Origin: Anisakis pegreffii
Lineage: Eukaryota > Nematoda > Chromadorea > Rhabditida > Anisakidae
Length of the DNA: 64,000 nt
Reading direction: 5' to 3'
Assembly (NCBI GenBank): GCA_035041965.1
Contig: JAPYMA010001190.1
Coordinates: 16,260 to 80,259, forward strand
Part shown: positions 50,400-62,165 of the stretch, one piece after another
Layout: each line of letters opens with the position of its first letter
Numbering within the stretch: position 1 is the stretch's first letter
Position numbers and translations under genes: made by a program
The notes under the pieces: model-generated
What the model was told of the DNA's origin: nothing
Databases searched by the model: none
What the model saw: the letters and a program-made list of their open reading frames with translations, nothing else

Positions 50400-51200
50400 A
50401 ACATGAATTTAACGAGACAACAATAATAAATAATAAAAAATAATAATAAAAATGTTAAAAATAATATATATCATAGTGCTGAGCGAATCAGAAAAATATC
50501 TGATCAGTTAACTTCATTAAAAATATGAATAATAATAGAATAATAATAAATAATAATAATAATAATAATAATGAAGTTAACTGATCAGATATTTTTCTGA
50601 TTCGCTCAGCACTATGATATATATTGTTTTTAACATTTTTATTATTATTTTTTATTATTATTATTGTTATTATTATTCTATTATTATTCATATTTTTAAT
50701 GAAGTTAACTGATCAGATATTTTTCTGATTCGCTCAGCACTATGATATATATTGTTTTTAACATTTTTATTATTATTTTTTATTATTATTATTGTTATTA
50801 TTATTCTATTATTATTCATATTTTTAATGAAGTTAACTGATCAGATATTTTTCTGATTCGCTCAGCACTATGATATATATTGTTTTTAACATTTTTATTA
50901 TTATTTTTTATTATTATTATTGTTATTATTATTCTATTATTATTCATATTTTTAATGAAGTTAACTGATCAGATATTTTTCTGATTCGCTCAGCACTATG
51001 ATATATATTGTTTTTAACATTTTTATTATTATTTTTTATTATTATTATTGTTATTATTATTCTATTATTATTCATATTTTTAATGAAGTTAACTGATCAG
51101 ATATTTTTCTGATTCGCTCAGCACTATGATATATATTGTTTTTAACATTTTTATTATTATTTTTTATTATTTATTATTGTTGTCTCGTTAAATTCATGTT
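50400..51200. repeat. Palindrome centre: 128-bp tandem repeats, one inverted and five direct copies
   Basis: Direct copies begin GAAGTTAACTGATCAGATAT at 50573, 50701, 50829, 50957 and 51085 (period 128; the last is cut at about 51175). One inverted copy lies at about 50440-50560. Units join GATCAG..CTGATTCGCTCAGCACTA to (TTA)n. Sequences flanking the array (TTGTCTCGTTAAATTCATG) are inverted copies of each other, so the array sits exactly at the centre of the large inverted repeat. Confidence 0.95.
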
Positions 51201-51215
51201 AAAATGATATTTCAG

Positions 51216-53328
51216 GTGAATAAAACGTTGGAATTGCTTGATTTTATGCCGAACACATCAGCAATTAGTGATCAATTAACTAAAGCAAATCTAAATCAAC
51301 GAGTTATACAAGCCGTCTTAAATCGTCTGCGTGTTATTGAGGTTGGTTGGTTTTAAATTTTCAATCGGAGAGCTTTACGAGGAGAATTTTAAAAATTCAT
51401 TAAGATATAATTACTTCTAAGAGATAACTGTAATATATTGTTACTAAAACTCTTTCGTGATAGTAGGTAATTGTAGTAATATAGTGATATACCTGTGTTT
51501 CTGCTATAAAATCGTTAAAATTGGGTCAGATTTTGATTATTTTCAGGTTAATTTAAGGTAAATTTTAAAAAATTGCTACTTTCAAATTTTTTTCCAAAAT
51601 TTTTGATGATGTTGGAACTATATTCGTGATGAGTTAGCTTTATTTAGGCTTTCATATGGCTTCTTCCGATTCTAAATATTATTTTTATCGTTGTTCCATA
51701 TTAATTTTGGTTCATATTATTTGATTTTTTAATTATTATTGTTATTATTATTATTATTATAAAATTATTATTATAAAGTTATTATTATCATTATTATTAT
51801 TATTATTTTCAGTTAAATTCCTCGGAGCCGCTCCGAAATCGTATCAAAACAATAGTTTCGAACGTCACCACGATCAGCTCAAAACTCTCGAACCTCAGCC
51901 AACCGCTTTCGCAGATTTTAAATCGTCTCGAAGAGTCTGAATCGATGCTGAGAGCGAATTTCAATGTGTACCTTCAGAAGGTCATTCACGAGTTCTTGAT
52001 GAATCTTAAAGGATCGATCACGGATTATATTGAGCATGTGCAGAGAGCTGTGAGTGTTTTATTTATTGGTTGATTTGAGAGGAAGGAGGTGTTTTTGTGG
52101 TTTTGGGCATAAAATTGATTTGCGTAATTTTATTCAGTCTCAGTTAGATTTTCGAGAATTTTTATTAAGTGTTTTTTAAGTTTTTGGTTGATTTTTTGCG
52201 GTTGCCTTAATTTTCATTTGGTTGGTTAGCTTTTGAAGTGGAATCACTTTAGAGTTTGAGAAAAGTTTTAAAAGAGTTCGATTCTGCGGTCGATTTGGGT
52301 TTGTTGTCGAAATGGATAAATATTTTAAGGATATAAAGATTTGACTGAAGATTTGAGTTGATCTGATCTGATTTGACTGAAGATTTGAGTTGATCTGATC
52401 TGATTTGACTGAAGATTTGAGTTGATCTGATCTGATCTGATTTGACTGAAGATTTGAGTTGATCTGATCTGATCTGATTTCAGATGTCAACCGAGGTGAC
52501 GAGTTGTGAGCCGATTCGGCAGGTTTTCGTCGAGTCTCGTGATTCACTTTGCTTGAGCTTTTTGGATCCATTTGTGAGTGTTGTTTCTTTCTTTTTTCGA
52601 TATAATGTACTGATTATAATTTTAAATATAATTTCAGAACTATCAATGAATTATGATCAGTTGAGTGGAGTTCAAAATTTAAAATTTAAATTTGGAATTT
52701 TTTAATAATAATAGTAATAATATTTTTAATGGCAGTTGATTTATAGAACGGTGCTTGGGCGTCGATGTTGATCAGTATTATGTGTATGATTCCGACGATT
52801 CTGTTGGCGACGTGTCTGGCGAGATTGTATCGAAATATTTATGAATATCCGAAATGGTTGGCGGATAAGCCTTTATTTTGTTGATTTTTTAAAAAGCACT
52901 GAAATTTTTAAAAATATTTCGATTTTTTTGGAATTTTTTAAAAATATTTCCAGTTGCGTTCGGTTTTCTTTAAATATTTTCCTGCCGATTCAGTTTCAGA
53001 GGCATCTTCGCTGGTTTTAGAGAAGGTATTTTGCCAGTTTAATGAAGATTTTTGGATTTTCAGTTATGTTTATGAGCCGACGAGTATGGATGGATCTCAG
53101 TTGTGCGCATTTAGTACGGATGCGTATGCGCCGTACGACGCCAGAAGTCGGCAGCTTCAACAGCAGCAGTGAGTTTATAATAATAATTAATGATAATTAC
53201 CTGGATTACCTGGATAAATATGATAATAATGTAATTATACTTGCAGTTATGCGAATGGCTATGGAATTTATACAGGTAACGGCTATGATCCAGGCGTGCC
53301 GTTGGCTTATATGAAAGCAAGACGGTGA
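51216..53328 (+). pseudogene. Prominin-like gene, 5'-truncated (right arm)
   Basis: Exons 51216-51341, 51813-52049, 52484-52573, about 52747-52879 and tail exons to the TGA at 53326-53328. It encodes the same C-terminal portion as the left copy, with a few substitutions (for example KTIVSNVTT against KSIVSIVTT, and bases in the GATCTGA intron array). The helix SMLISIMCMIPTILLATCLA and the basic Tyr-rich tail are kept. As in the left copy, no upstream exon is present before 51216, and the donor after ADKPLF is poor. Whether either copy is expressed cannot be told here. Confidence 0.65.
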
Positions 53329-53660
53329 TCGTGTTGATTATTAAATGATACATTTGGACTGTATTTATTATATCTATTGTTGTTATCGATGTATTATTAT
53401 TGAAATAATATCAGTTTTTTGTGATCGATTGAATATTGATTAGTGATCATTGATCAGTTGATTCGCTGATCAAGGCAAGAGAGTGGCTGCTATCTTGTTT
53501 CATGCATTTTGTATGTATTATTGAGAATTATACGAAGATTAATGGAGATGTATGAAGTGGAGATTGAAATTGATTTGTGAATTGGATGTAAACTGATTTA
53601 AATCTGAAAATATTTTTGCTCATTTGAATAAAATTGATTTGGTATTGAATTTGCATTTGG

Positions 53661-53706
<46 letters not shown>

Positions 53707-55901
53707 GTTTTATTAATATTGCTATCGTTATAATTATCATAGTTATTATTATTATTATACATATAAGATACTTTTTATTATCATTTTAATATCACATTTA
53801 ATATTATTATCATTATCATTATGACATTACTATTGAAACTGGAGGATAATTCACGTCTCGATCGTATCAATCAGAGAAGATCGTGTTTATCCTCAGGTAA
53901 CGGTCTCAAATCCACACTGAAATATAAAGTCCAGGCGCTTAAAACAGACGTCACTACCCGAGAAATCAAGTGTTAAATTGAATACACCGCCCGCACACAG
54001 TAACTCGAAACGAATTGCTTGGCACGAAGCCAACAATGGGCCTGCACTGAGCAAGGGATTTGGCGACTGAAAAGTACGAAAAGTGAGGGGTCGGCAAAAT
54101 AATTTTTTGCCTACGTGCAGATTTGGATTTTGAGCTGAAACTCGATCAGCACTGAACCATTTTGGATTTTGATTTCGGTGAGGATTTGGGACCAATTTCT
54201 GGGTATTTTTGACGGGTACAGTGCCGATTCGGTGCAGATTCGGCAGAATTATAGGCAAAAAACCCTCAAAATTTTGCCCCCTATTTGAAAATGCGCTCTT
54301 GGGATCCCGCAGCGAAACGTGACCATCCGCGAGATTGAATGTTGGCATTGAAATCCGTTGTAAGCATGCTATCTATGCATTGACTATGTTGGTGTGTTGT
54401 ACGTGAGCTTGAAGTTCGAGCTCGTTAGGTTTCGTTGGCTTTCCACAACTCAAGCTCAAGACACTTGACTTCCTGAAGAGTCTGAGCTATGCGTCGTTCA
54501 ACTTATAAAAATATTTTTTACGATCAGTAAAAGATACTTTTCATGATCAGTAAAAAGTACCTTTATGATCAGTAAAAATACTTTTACTGATCAGTAAAAT
54601 ACTTTTACTGATCACTAAAATACTTTTACTGATCAGTAAAATACTTCTTATGATCAGTAAAAATAAATTGCCCTGATTTCATGCTGATTAATGCCGTTTA
54701 AACTACTTTAAAGACATTGAGAAGGTCGTTTCCGAGGTACTTCGTATGTGTTGCAATTGAAATTACCTATAAATTACTTCGACAAATGACGTTCTCTCTA
54801 TTCTGTGAGTATTTTTTGAAACTAACGAATATTTTTAATCGAAAGCTTAGATTTTTTGTTATTCTTACTCGTATTGCCCCATTTCATCATGCTCGTATTG
54901 CCTTTACCGAATTAATTTTGTTACCTCCATATTGAAGAGACACTCTCCTAGCCATCACTAATACGACGAGCTCACCACTGATCAAAAATTAAAAATTATG
55001 ACGTATCCACCAAAATAATAATTGAATATTCGCTGGTAGCGTACAAAATGATTGATTTCACTCTGTTTCAGCCACTCTAAAATTTAATTAATCTGAATTT
55101 TGTCGAGTCACTAACTAAACTTTTGTTCGGTTCGGTGTCAGTCGTCACCATTTGTGTGTTCGTTTGTACTTTTTAGAGAAAGGGTTCGTTCTCAAATCCG
55201 ATTAATCAAAATTTGATTTCATTTCAGTTCAATTCAAATAATTCAGCACTCTATAGCTGATTATTCAATGACCTAAACAAGCGCACCAGTACCACAAAAG
55301 GAATGAATACGTCAGTTGAACGTCAATCAGCACGAATGCAGAGACAGATAATCCTAAGCCTAATCGTAAGCCGTTAGCATTGCTGGTGTTCATTTAAATA
55401 ATTCAATATTTAAATTCAGACTGCACTAAATTTTCAAGTACCACCATCCACTCTGTGCATCGCTCAATGTACTATCACTATGAAAACGGCTGCTGCTGTC
55501 TTGTTCGTATAATATTTTAATATTTTGTCGTGCCAAATTGCGCTTTTCATTTGAAATTCTCTTTTCGAACTGATTCAATAGCACATTGATGTGAGCCGTG
55601 TCAAATTTCTATCATATGGCCAGATTTAGTCTTCAATTTATCTGATTCGACACTGTCTTTGCGCCTTCTGATTTGCCTTCGATGAGTAGTCTGAGTCTGA
55701 TTCCATTTGATAGTACTAGTAGGCATTAAGACTGAGGTTTAGGGTTTTCTGGCGTTAGTTTAGAAATCGAAAAGTTTTGCTGGTCATTTTCAGGTGCTTG
55801 CTTTTGCTTGCTATTAAATGAATTTGGCAAAAATTTTGAGCCTGAATTATTTTTCAGAGGCACAGAAGACGCTATCGAAGTTATCTGAACGCAGAGTGTA
55901 A
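53329..55901. other. Intergenic, right arm, between prominin and lectin C'
   Basis: Mirror of 45545-48140. It contains an (ATT)n tract at 53660-53705, the minus-strand ORF at 53893-54348 and the GATCAGTAAAA array at 54515-54665. A TTATTTTTCAG acceptor at about 55847-55857 lies shortly before the C' start. Confidence 0.6.
53893..54348 (-). other. Open reading frame of 151 codons, counterpart of 47113-47577
   Basis: Shares start (MPTFNLADGHVSLRDPKSAF) and end (DFIFQCGFETVT) with the left-arm ORF. It differs at about a dozen sites and in a block of about 20 residues near the C-terminus where indels shift and restore the frame. No recognised family. Confidence 0.3.
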
Positions 55902-57679
55902 ATGGCGTCTGCTTTTTGGGTGTTTTTAATCTCATTAACTCTTCATCAGATGCTATTCTTTACCCTTGTCAATGGGCAAAGAGGTTCGTCAGTTTTTTAA
56001 AAGTTTTTTTAATCTCGAATGATTTAGAAATGAGGTGATTTTCGTTGAATGGTTCCATTTTTTGAATTTGAATTTACGTTTTTGAGGAGAATTTAAGTGT
56101 TATAGAGAATTTTTTTCAGAGTGCACAGACGACAATCAATGTGATGATGACTTTAATTGTATCAATGGAATCTGTACGCGTGGTCAAGGCGGTAGGTGAT
56201 CTGTAATCAGTTATTGATTGATATTGATATTGATCTATCGTCATTTTAATGAAAAGTTTATGAAATGAAAGCGTATGTCTGTGCTCGCAGATAATTTTTT
56301 TGTGAAGGTTGAAAAATTTGTTGCGTTTAAGAAAAAAATATCATTGTGTGTCTGTTTTTAAGGGGGTATTTTGGCTTGAGCCACGTTAATTTAGTGTCTT
56401 AAGAAGACGTGTTTCGAGTTGGTTTCTTTTAGTAAAGAAGTCACAAACGACTGAAGCAGTGGCCAAAATGATTGTAATCGTTCGTAATTCAGGATGTAAT
56501 CCACCCTGTAGAGAGGGCGAGGTGTGTCAGGATGGTGCGTGCAGAAGGGAACAGCCTGAAGAAGAAGAGGAGCAGCGTCCGGGCGGTGGTGGCAGGCCGA
56601 CGCCGCCCCCACCAACCTCAAGACCTCGTAAAGTTAAACCGAAACGAGGAGGTATAATCATTTTACTTTTTTGTGATCATCTGTTTGTTTTTACGGGCTT
56701 AATTTTGAGAATTTTGAGTCAAAATGAGATGCATCGAAACAGAAAATTGACCGCGGGATGAGAGAAATCTACTGGATTACGTGCTGGTTACCGGCTTCGG
56801 TTTTAGATTAGGAGACGCTGTGAGCTTGTAAAGTCGAGTTTAGTTTAACTGATAGCCTGGTTTGAGTGTTTTATTTTGTGTTCGTCAAGAATATCAGGTT
56901 GGTTATCACGTTATCAGTGTGATTTGTGGTGTGGTAATTGATTGGTTTGTTGTGTTAATTTCAGATTATGACGGTTGGAAATATAACGAGAACAATGGAT
57001 ATTACTATTATGTGGGCATAGGATCGTATACGTACCCACAGGCAGTGAGCTATTGTATGTCGGCGAATGCAAAAGTGGTGTGGTTCAATCAGAGCACTTT
57101 TATGACGTTTCAAAACGAGATGATGTGGGTGAATAGTGAGTGGTTTGATGTGTTTTGGGGGATTTGGGGGGGATATGGTGGGGTTGGTTTGGTATTTGGG
57201 TGGGATGGGGGAGATTTTGAGGGATTGGATGATTTTGGTTGTGAGTGAATTGAATTGAGTGAAGGGAATTGAATTTAGACTCTGATTTGGTGATGAGTTC
57301 GGAGTTTGGTTTGTTTGGTGTGAAGTTTTAATAAAAATGGGTGTGGATTTGGTGTGTGAATGGGTGATTGATTGATTGAAAGAGGTAATTTAAAGTGATC
57401 GCAACATCGAGTGGAATACGAACGTATTGGATTGGCGCGAAGAAGATGTTTCCGGGAGGTGATCTGAAGGCGGGATGGATATGGACTAACGACGAGCCGT
57501 TGAAGTACTTCAACTGGCGTCGAGGTCAACCGGATGGCTGTTGTGGTGGTGATGTGACGTGTGTTCTGGTGAATTATCATGACTCGTCAGGGGTGTGGGA
57601 GGACGGCGGATGCAACCGAATCTGGCGAAATCCCCAGGGATTCGTCTGCAAGAAAGAGGGACCCGAAGACGAGTCCTAA
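55902..57679 (+). CDS. Lectin C': secreted C-type lectin (right arm)
   Basis: Exons 55902-55983, 56120-56191, 56493-56651, 56965-57135 and 57396-57679 join in phase to 255 residues; every intron is phase 1. Signal peptide MASAFWVFLISLTLHQMLFF, then six-Cys module CTDDNQCDDDFNCINGIC, short module CNPPCREGEVCQDGAC, acidic/Pro/Lys linker, and the two-exon lectin domain with NWRRGQPDGCC and VWEDGGCNRIW. The lectin domain looks identical to lectin C. The signal peptide differs at one residue (I/S after FLI or VFL). Confidence 0.92.
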
Positions 57680-59189
57680 TCACTTCAGTCCACAAATCCG
57701 TCCGGATCTGATATAACCGATTCAAAATCCGACTTATTTAACGTCAATCCGTCCGTCTGTCGTATTTTAATCGATCGGATTCAATCAAAAGATGTGATTA
57801 TGAGCAGTCTTATCAAAGTTATCTTTATGAAATGATATCATTATCATTCTTCTTATTATGTATCGTTATTATTGGTAATATTATTGATGATTATTATCAT
57901 GATTATTATCATTATTAATGTCATTATTATTATGATTATGATTATTATTATTATTATGGTTGCTATTCGTAATTAATATTATTTCTCTCGTATGCAGTTG
58001 ATTTTTAAAAGTTTGTAGTTTTCAATGCTCTTGAACCATTGATATTACTGAAAGGTGAGATGATGTGAGGATTTGATTTTAAAAAATTTGAGATTTCATT
58101 CATATAAAATAAAATTTTTCATGTTATATTCTTTGTAAACGTATGACAGTGCAATATGGCGTAATAGATCGTGATTTTTAAAGTACTCTCGGTGGTTTTT
58201 AGTGATGTTTTGTGGTGTGTGCTGAGTGGGATGGAATTCTAGTCGAGTTTATTCATTTTATTCAGTTAATACTTTATTCAGTGCTCTGCTCTGCTCATTG
58301 AATATTCACGAATTTGCAGTTGGTACGGTGACTGTTTTGTGAGTGATTTTTGGTGCTGTGGAACGGGAATTTTGCATTTGATTCCAATTTAATTCCAGTT
58401 TAGTCAGGTGATCGCAGTTGAGGTTGTTTATAGTGATTTGAAATGTTTGAAATAGTTAGTGTTGATTGGAACGTGCGTACAGTGCCGCTGATATGATCGC
58501 GGATTGATTTGATCTGCTGCTCGTGATGAGTGGTTTTAGTGGTGAGAGGCTGAGATCGGTCTTGTAAAACAGCCAATCGTACGGCTATGACCGACCGTGT
58601 TTCTAGGATATAGAAGCTATGTGAAGCTGCTGAGAAATCTGGGCTTTTTTGCGGGAATTCAATTTAGACGTGGAAATTTTCGGGGAATCTATTTTGATTT
58701 CTTAGATTTCGATTGCAGATTCGTTGGTTTTATTTCGTTCTCACAAAATAGATGGTCTGCGAGAATGGATATCAAGTTTTTTGATATCTAATGAGTTGAA
58801 TTGCAGTTGAATTTTGAATTTTGAGGGAAATTGATCTAGATTTAGAGCTGGAGTTTGAGAAATTTAGTGTTATTTTATTAATTTGCTGTTTATTTTATGA
58901 TTTGTTGTTTTGTTAGCAGCGTTTTCATGCAAGAAATCGTCGGCGATGATCTGATCTGATCTGATCTGAAGGATTTCAATGATCTGATCTGAAGGATTTC
59001 GATGAACTGATCTGAAGGATTTCGATGATCTGATCTGAACGATTTCGAGTGTAATGCATCGAATTTGCAGCTGTGTCGCTTGAACACGGTGACTATCCGA
59101 GACTCTCCGAGACGAGAATCAATCATCAATTACAAACCAAGCGAATTGCCGAGAAGACAACCGCAGTGCATTGGAAATCACTTTCAACA
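57680..59189. other. Intergenic, right arm, between C' and B'
   Basis: Mirror of the B-C gap. It holds an (ATT)/(ATG) tract at 57845-57960 and the GATCTGATCTGAAGGATTTC array at 58945-59050. No gene. Confidence 0.6.
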
Positions 59190-60751
59190 ATGCGTTTTCC
59201 TCGTTTACTCGTCGTATTTCAAGTTGCTTCAGTGACGTTTCACGCTATGGCTCAAGATTATGACGATGGAGACAGTAGTCAAAGTCAGTTTTTCGTTTGA
59301 TCATGCATTTTTTGTATTTGATCATGCATGTTTTGTATTGTATCATGCATCTTTCGTACTGTATCATGCATCCTTTCTATAGTATCATGCATCTTTTCTA
59401 TAGTATCATGCACCTTTTGTACGGTGTCATGCATGTTTTGTCATGTATGCACAATACAGTACAAAGTGTTGACGGTATTCGACTGTATCATGCATTTGGG
59501 TTTTGTACAGTGCAATGCATGATACCCTATATTATTTGTTACTGTATTTGAGCGATAATATCATGCTGATCACTCGATGTAGCTTGTTCCGTTGCAGTCT
59601 GCACGGCGGACGATCAGTGTAATGTGAGTTGGAGTTGTATCAATGGCATATGCACTCTGAGCAATCGAGGTGAGACTCTTCTAGCTTGATTTTATTACAT
59701 TTCTTTAAAATTTTTCCATCAAATCACTCGAATTGCATCGATTTGTATCGATTTTGATGCGATCAGATCAATTTTTGTTTTCGTTTGAAATTGTCACAGT
59801 TTTGATTAAATGAGAAGGAGTGACACTTGAAAATGACTGATAAAACCACGTAATTTGATGGCTTTGAATCGGAATCCGAACCGAATCGATGTTTTGAGGT
59901 TGTAATCCGGTGTGTGAGTTTGGTCAAGTGTGTGTCAACGGCTACTGTCAAGACGTAGAGCAACAGTTGATGGCCGCAACTCCGGCACCAACTCAAGCTC
60001 CGCCACCAACTCAACCTCCACCACCGGCTCCGACAACAGCTTCACCACCGGCTCCTCCAAGTATGAGCTTTTTTTGCGGTCTGAATCTTTAAATGGCTAT
60101 AAGCATCAGTGCTAAGCGTCATTCAGGTAAATGCGCACAGGGTTGGCAGTATAACACGCAGACGAACTATTGCTATTACGTTGGAATGATATCGGTGACA
60201 CAAGGTCAGGCCAATGTGTATTGTTATGAGGCTGGAGCTGAGTTGGTGTGGTTTAATCAGAGCGATTTTATGACGGATCAAACGGAAATGATGTGGGTGA
60301 ATAGTGAGTTTTATTGTAGTTTGATCTTATTTCTCTCTCTCCTCCCCCCCGGTCGTCAGAAAAATTTATTAAAGGTTTTGGAGACTCGATCATGATTTAT
60401 GCGGTGCATGAATGAATAAAGGAAGTGTAGAATTTGAGTGATTCTAAAGATTTTTAAACCATTTGTGAATGCATTGAAGACTTGGCTCTAACGAATGGTC
60501 TGCAAACGTATTGGATTGGTGCGATGAAGACGTTCGCAGGCGGAGTGTTGACTGGAGGTTGGGTATGGCCAAACGGAAAGCTAGTGATGTACCCGAATTG
60601 GCGATCGGGTCAGCCGGATGGATGTTGTGGTGGTGATGTGAGGTGTGTTCTGGTGAATTATGTGGGTTCTGGTGGGCTATGGGACGATGCCGGATGTAAT
60701 CGAATTTGGGCGAATCTGCAGGGATTCATATGCAAAAAGAAGCCGTCTTAA
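59190..60751 (+). CDS. Lectin B': secreted C-type lectin (right arm)
   Basis: Exons 59190-59283, 59598-59669, 59899-60060, 60127-60303 and 60480-60751 join in phase to 258 residues, with all introns phase 1. Signal peptide MRFPRLLVVFQVASVTFHAM, acidic spacer, six-Cys module, short module with a TQAPPPTQPPPPAPTTASPP linker, then the lectin domain with CAQGWQYNTQTNYCYYVGM, NWRSGQPDGCC and LWDDAGCNRIW. It differs from lectin B at a few residues. Intron 1 has the ATGCATGATAC array. Confidence 0.92.
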
Positions 60752-61109
60752 GACCATCTCCAGAGATGTCAAATGACGAGTGAAACAACACGGAGGCTGC
60801 CGTAGTCTCAAGCTTTTTTCAATTCAAGTCATTTAAGTTCGAAGTTCAGACGCCACTGGAATATGGATTTTGGACTGTAATGTAATGTTGTTCTGTTTTT
60901 TGATAGAAGTCACAAATGGCTTAATTTCGATTGATTTGCTTTCGATTATTATCAGTTTGCCTACGTTGCATACCATTCATTTGATCTTTCATTTGAAGAC
61001 GAATCGGATCATCGGATCTGATTGCGATGTTCGTATATTATATGAAAGGTTTGATAACGTTCTGTTGTGATCGCTGATTTATTCTGTGAGACAGAGTGGA
61101 TTTGTGTGT

Positions 61110-61610
61110 TTGTTTGAATGAATGTTTGCATTGAACTGGATTTAGTTTGATGTTGACATTTATATGGTGATGTGGTGACCGTGAGGGTGATATTTGTTGT
61201 GTTTTGGGTGGTGTAATGAGGGGGGGAGGGGGTGCGTGGATTGTTTGTGGTTGTGGGCAGATTGCGGATGGGTTTGTTGGATTTGTGGAGGATTACGCTG
61301 AGATATCGTTTTGGTTTGGATGCGCAGTGGCGATGGGATATGATTCAGGTTCTCGTTTACATTTACCTTTACATTTACCTTTACATTTACCTTTACATTT
61401 ACATTTACCTTTACATTTACATTTACCTTTACATTTACCTTTACCTTTACATTTACATTTACATTCCCATAACCGATCACATCAAAGAGCATATTTTAAA
61501 GAGATAAAAATAATTTTAGATGTGTCTCATCAAATCCGAATATCAATGCACACAAACCACACTAAAATTCCACCAACTATCAAACCACCTGCAAATTTAT
61601 TAAGCTGATT
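61110..61610. repeat. Inverted copy of the hexamer-array segment in lectin A' 5' flank
   Basis: Counterpart of 39835-40330, and related to 36475-37060. The TTTACATTTACC array runs 61353-61465. Array length differs from the left arm. Confidence 0.85.
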
Positions 61611-62165
61611 CGCTTTCCCATATGATCGTGTGCACTTTAGCTGTTCAAAGCACAGCGGCACTATCGGCTTCGTGATCAAATACGTGCAGAATCAGTGAAA
61701 TGGCATTCGATATGGTAGGTCAAAACGATTTGGAAGTGTTTTTGAATGTCGAGGATATGGGTGCCGAATATGGATTAGACTTAAATTCCGCATATCAAAT
61801 CAACAACCAACTGCCCAAAGCACCTACTAAATGCCGTACCGTATCGACATTCCACACACTACACCACCACCATTGCAGTGCACATGCACTCGTCGTACAC
61901 TTCTTTGAATTTTCATTCGTTCGGCGCCTCCGCACTCCGGAGTGTGGCTCCGGACTCCGGAGCTTCCTAGAGCCAACTGATTTTTTTAAAGAAATATTTT
62001 AGATCTGATCGATTTTTTGCTGAGAGTATTGTTTTTTTGAGTAAGCGTTTTGGGTTATCTTATGAGATTGTTAAGAGAATTACATACAGGTTATAGGTAA
62101 GGTTGTAGATCAGTCACAAACGAATGAAATTATTTTTAAAAAATATTTGATTAAGGCATTCCAAA

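Larger units (their letters stand above)
37464..50560. repeat. Left arm of a large imperfect inverted repeat
   Basis: Left and right positions of matching bases add up to about 101446 at the outer end, 101441 in lectin B, 101437 in lectin C, 101469 in the prominin tail and 101600 at the innermost prominin exon. Changes in the sum mark indels. Gene order and strand are mirrored throughout. The arm ends inside lectin A exon 5 at 37464. Confidence 0.95.
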
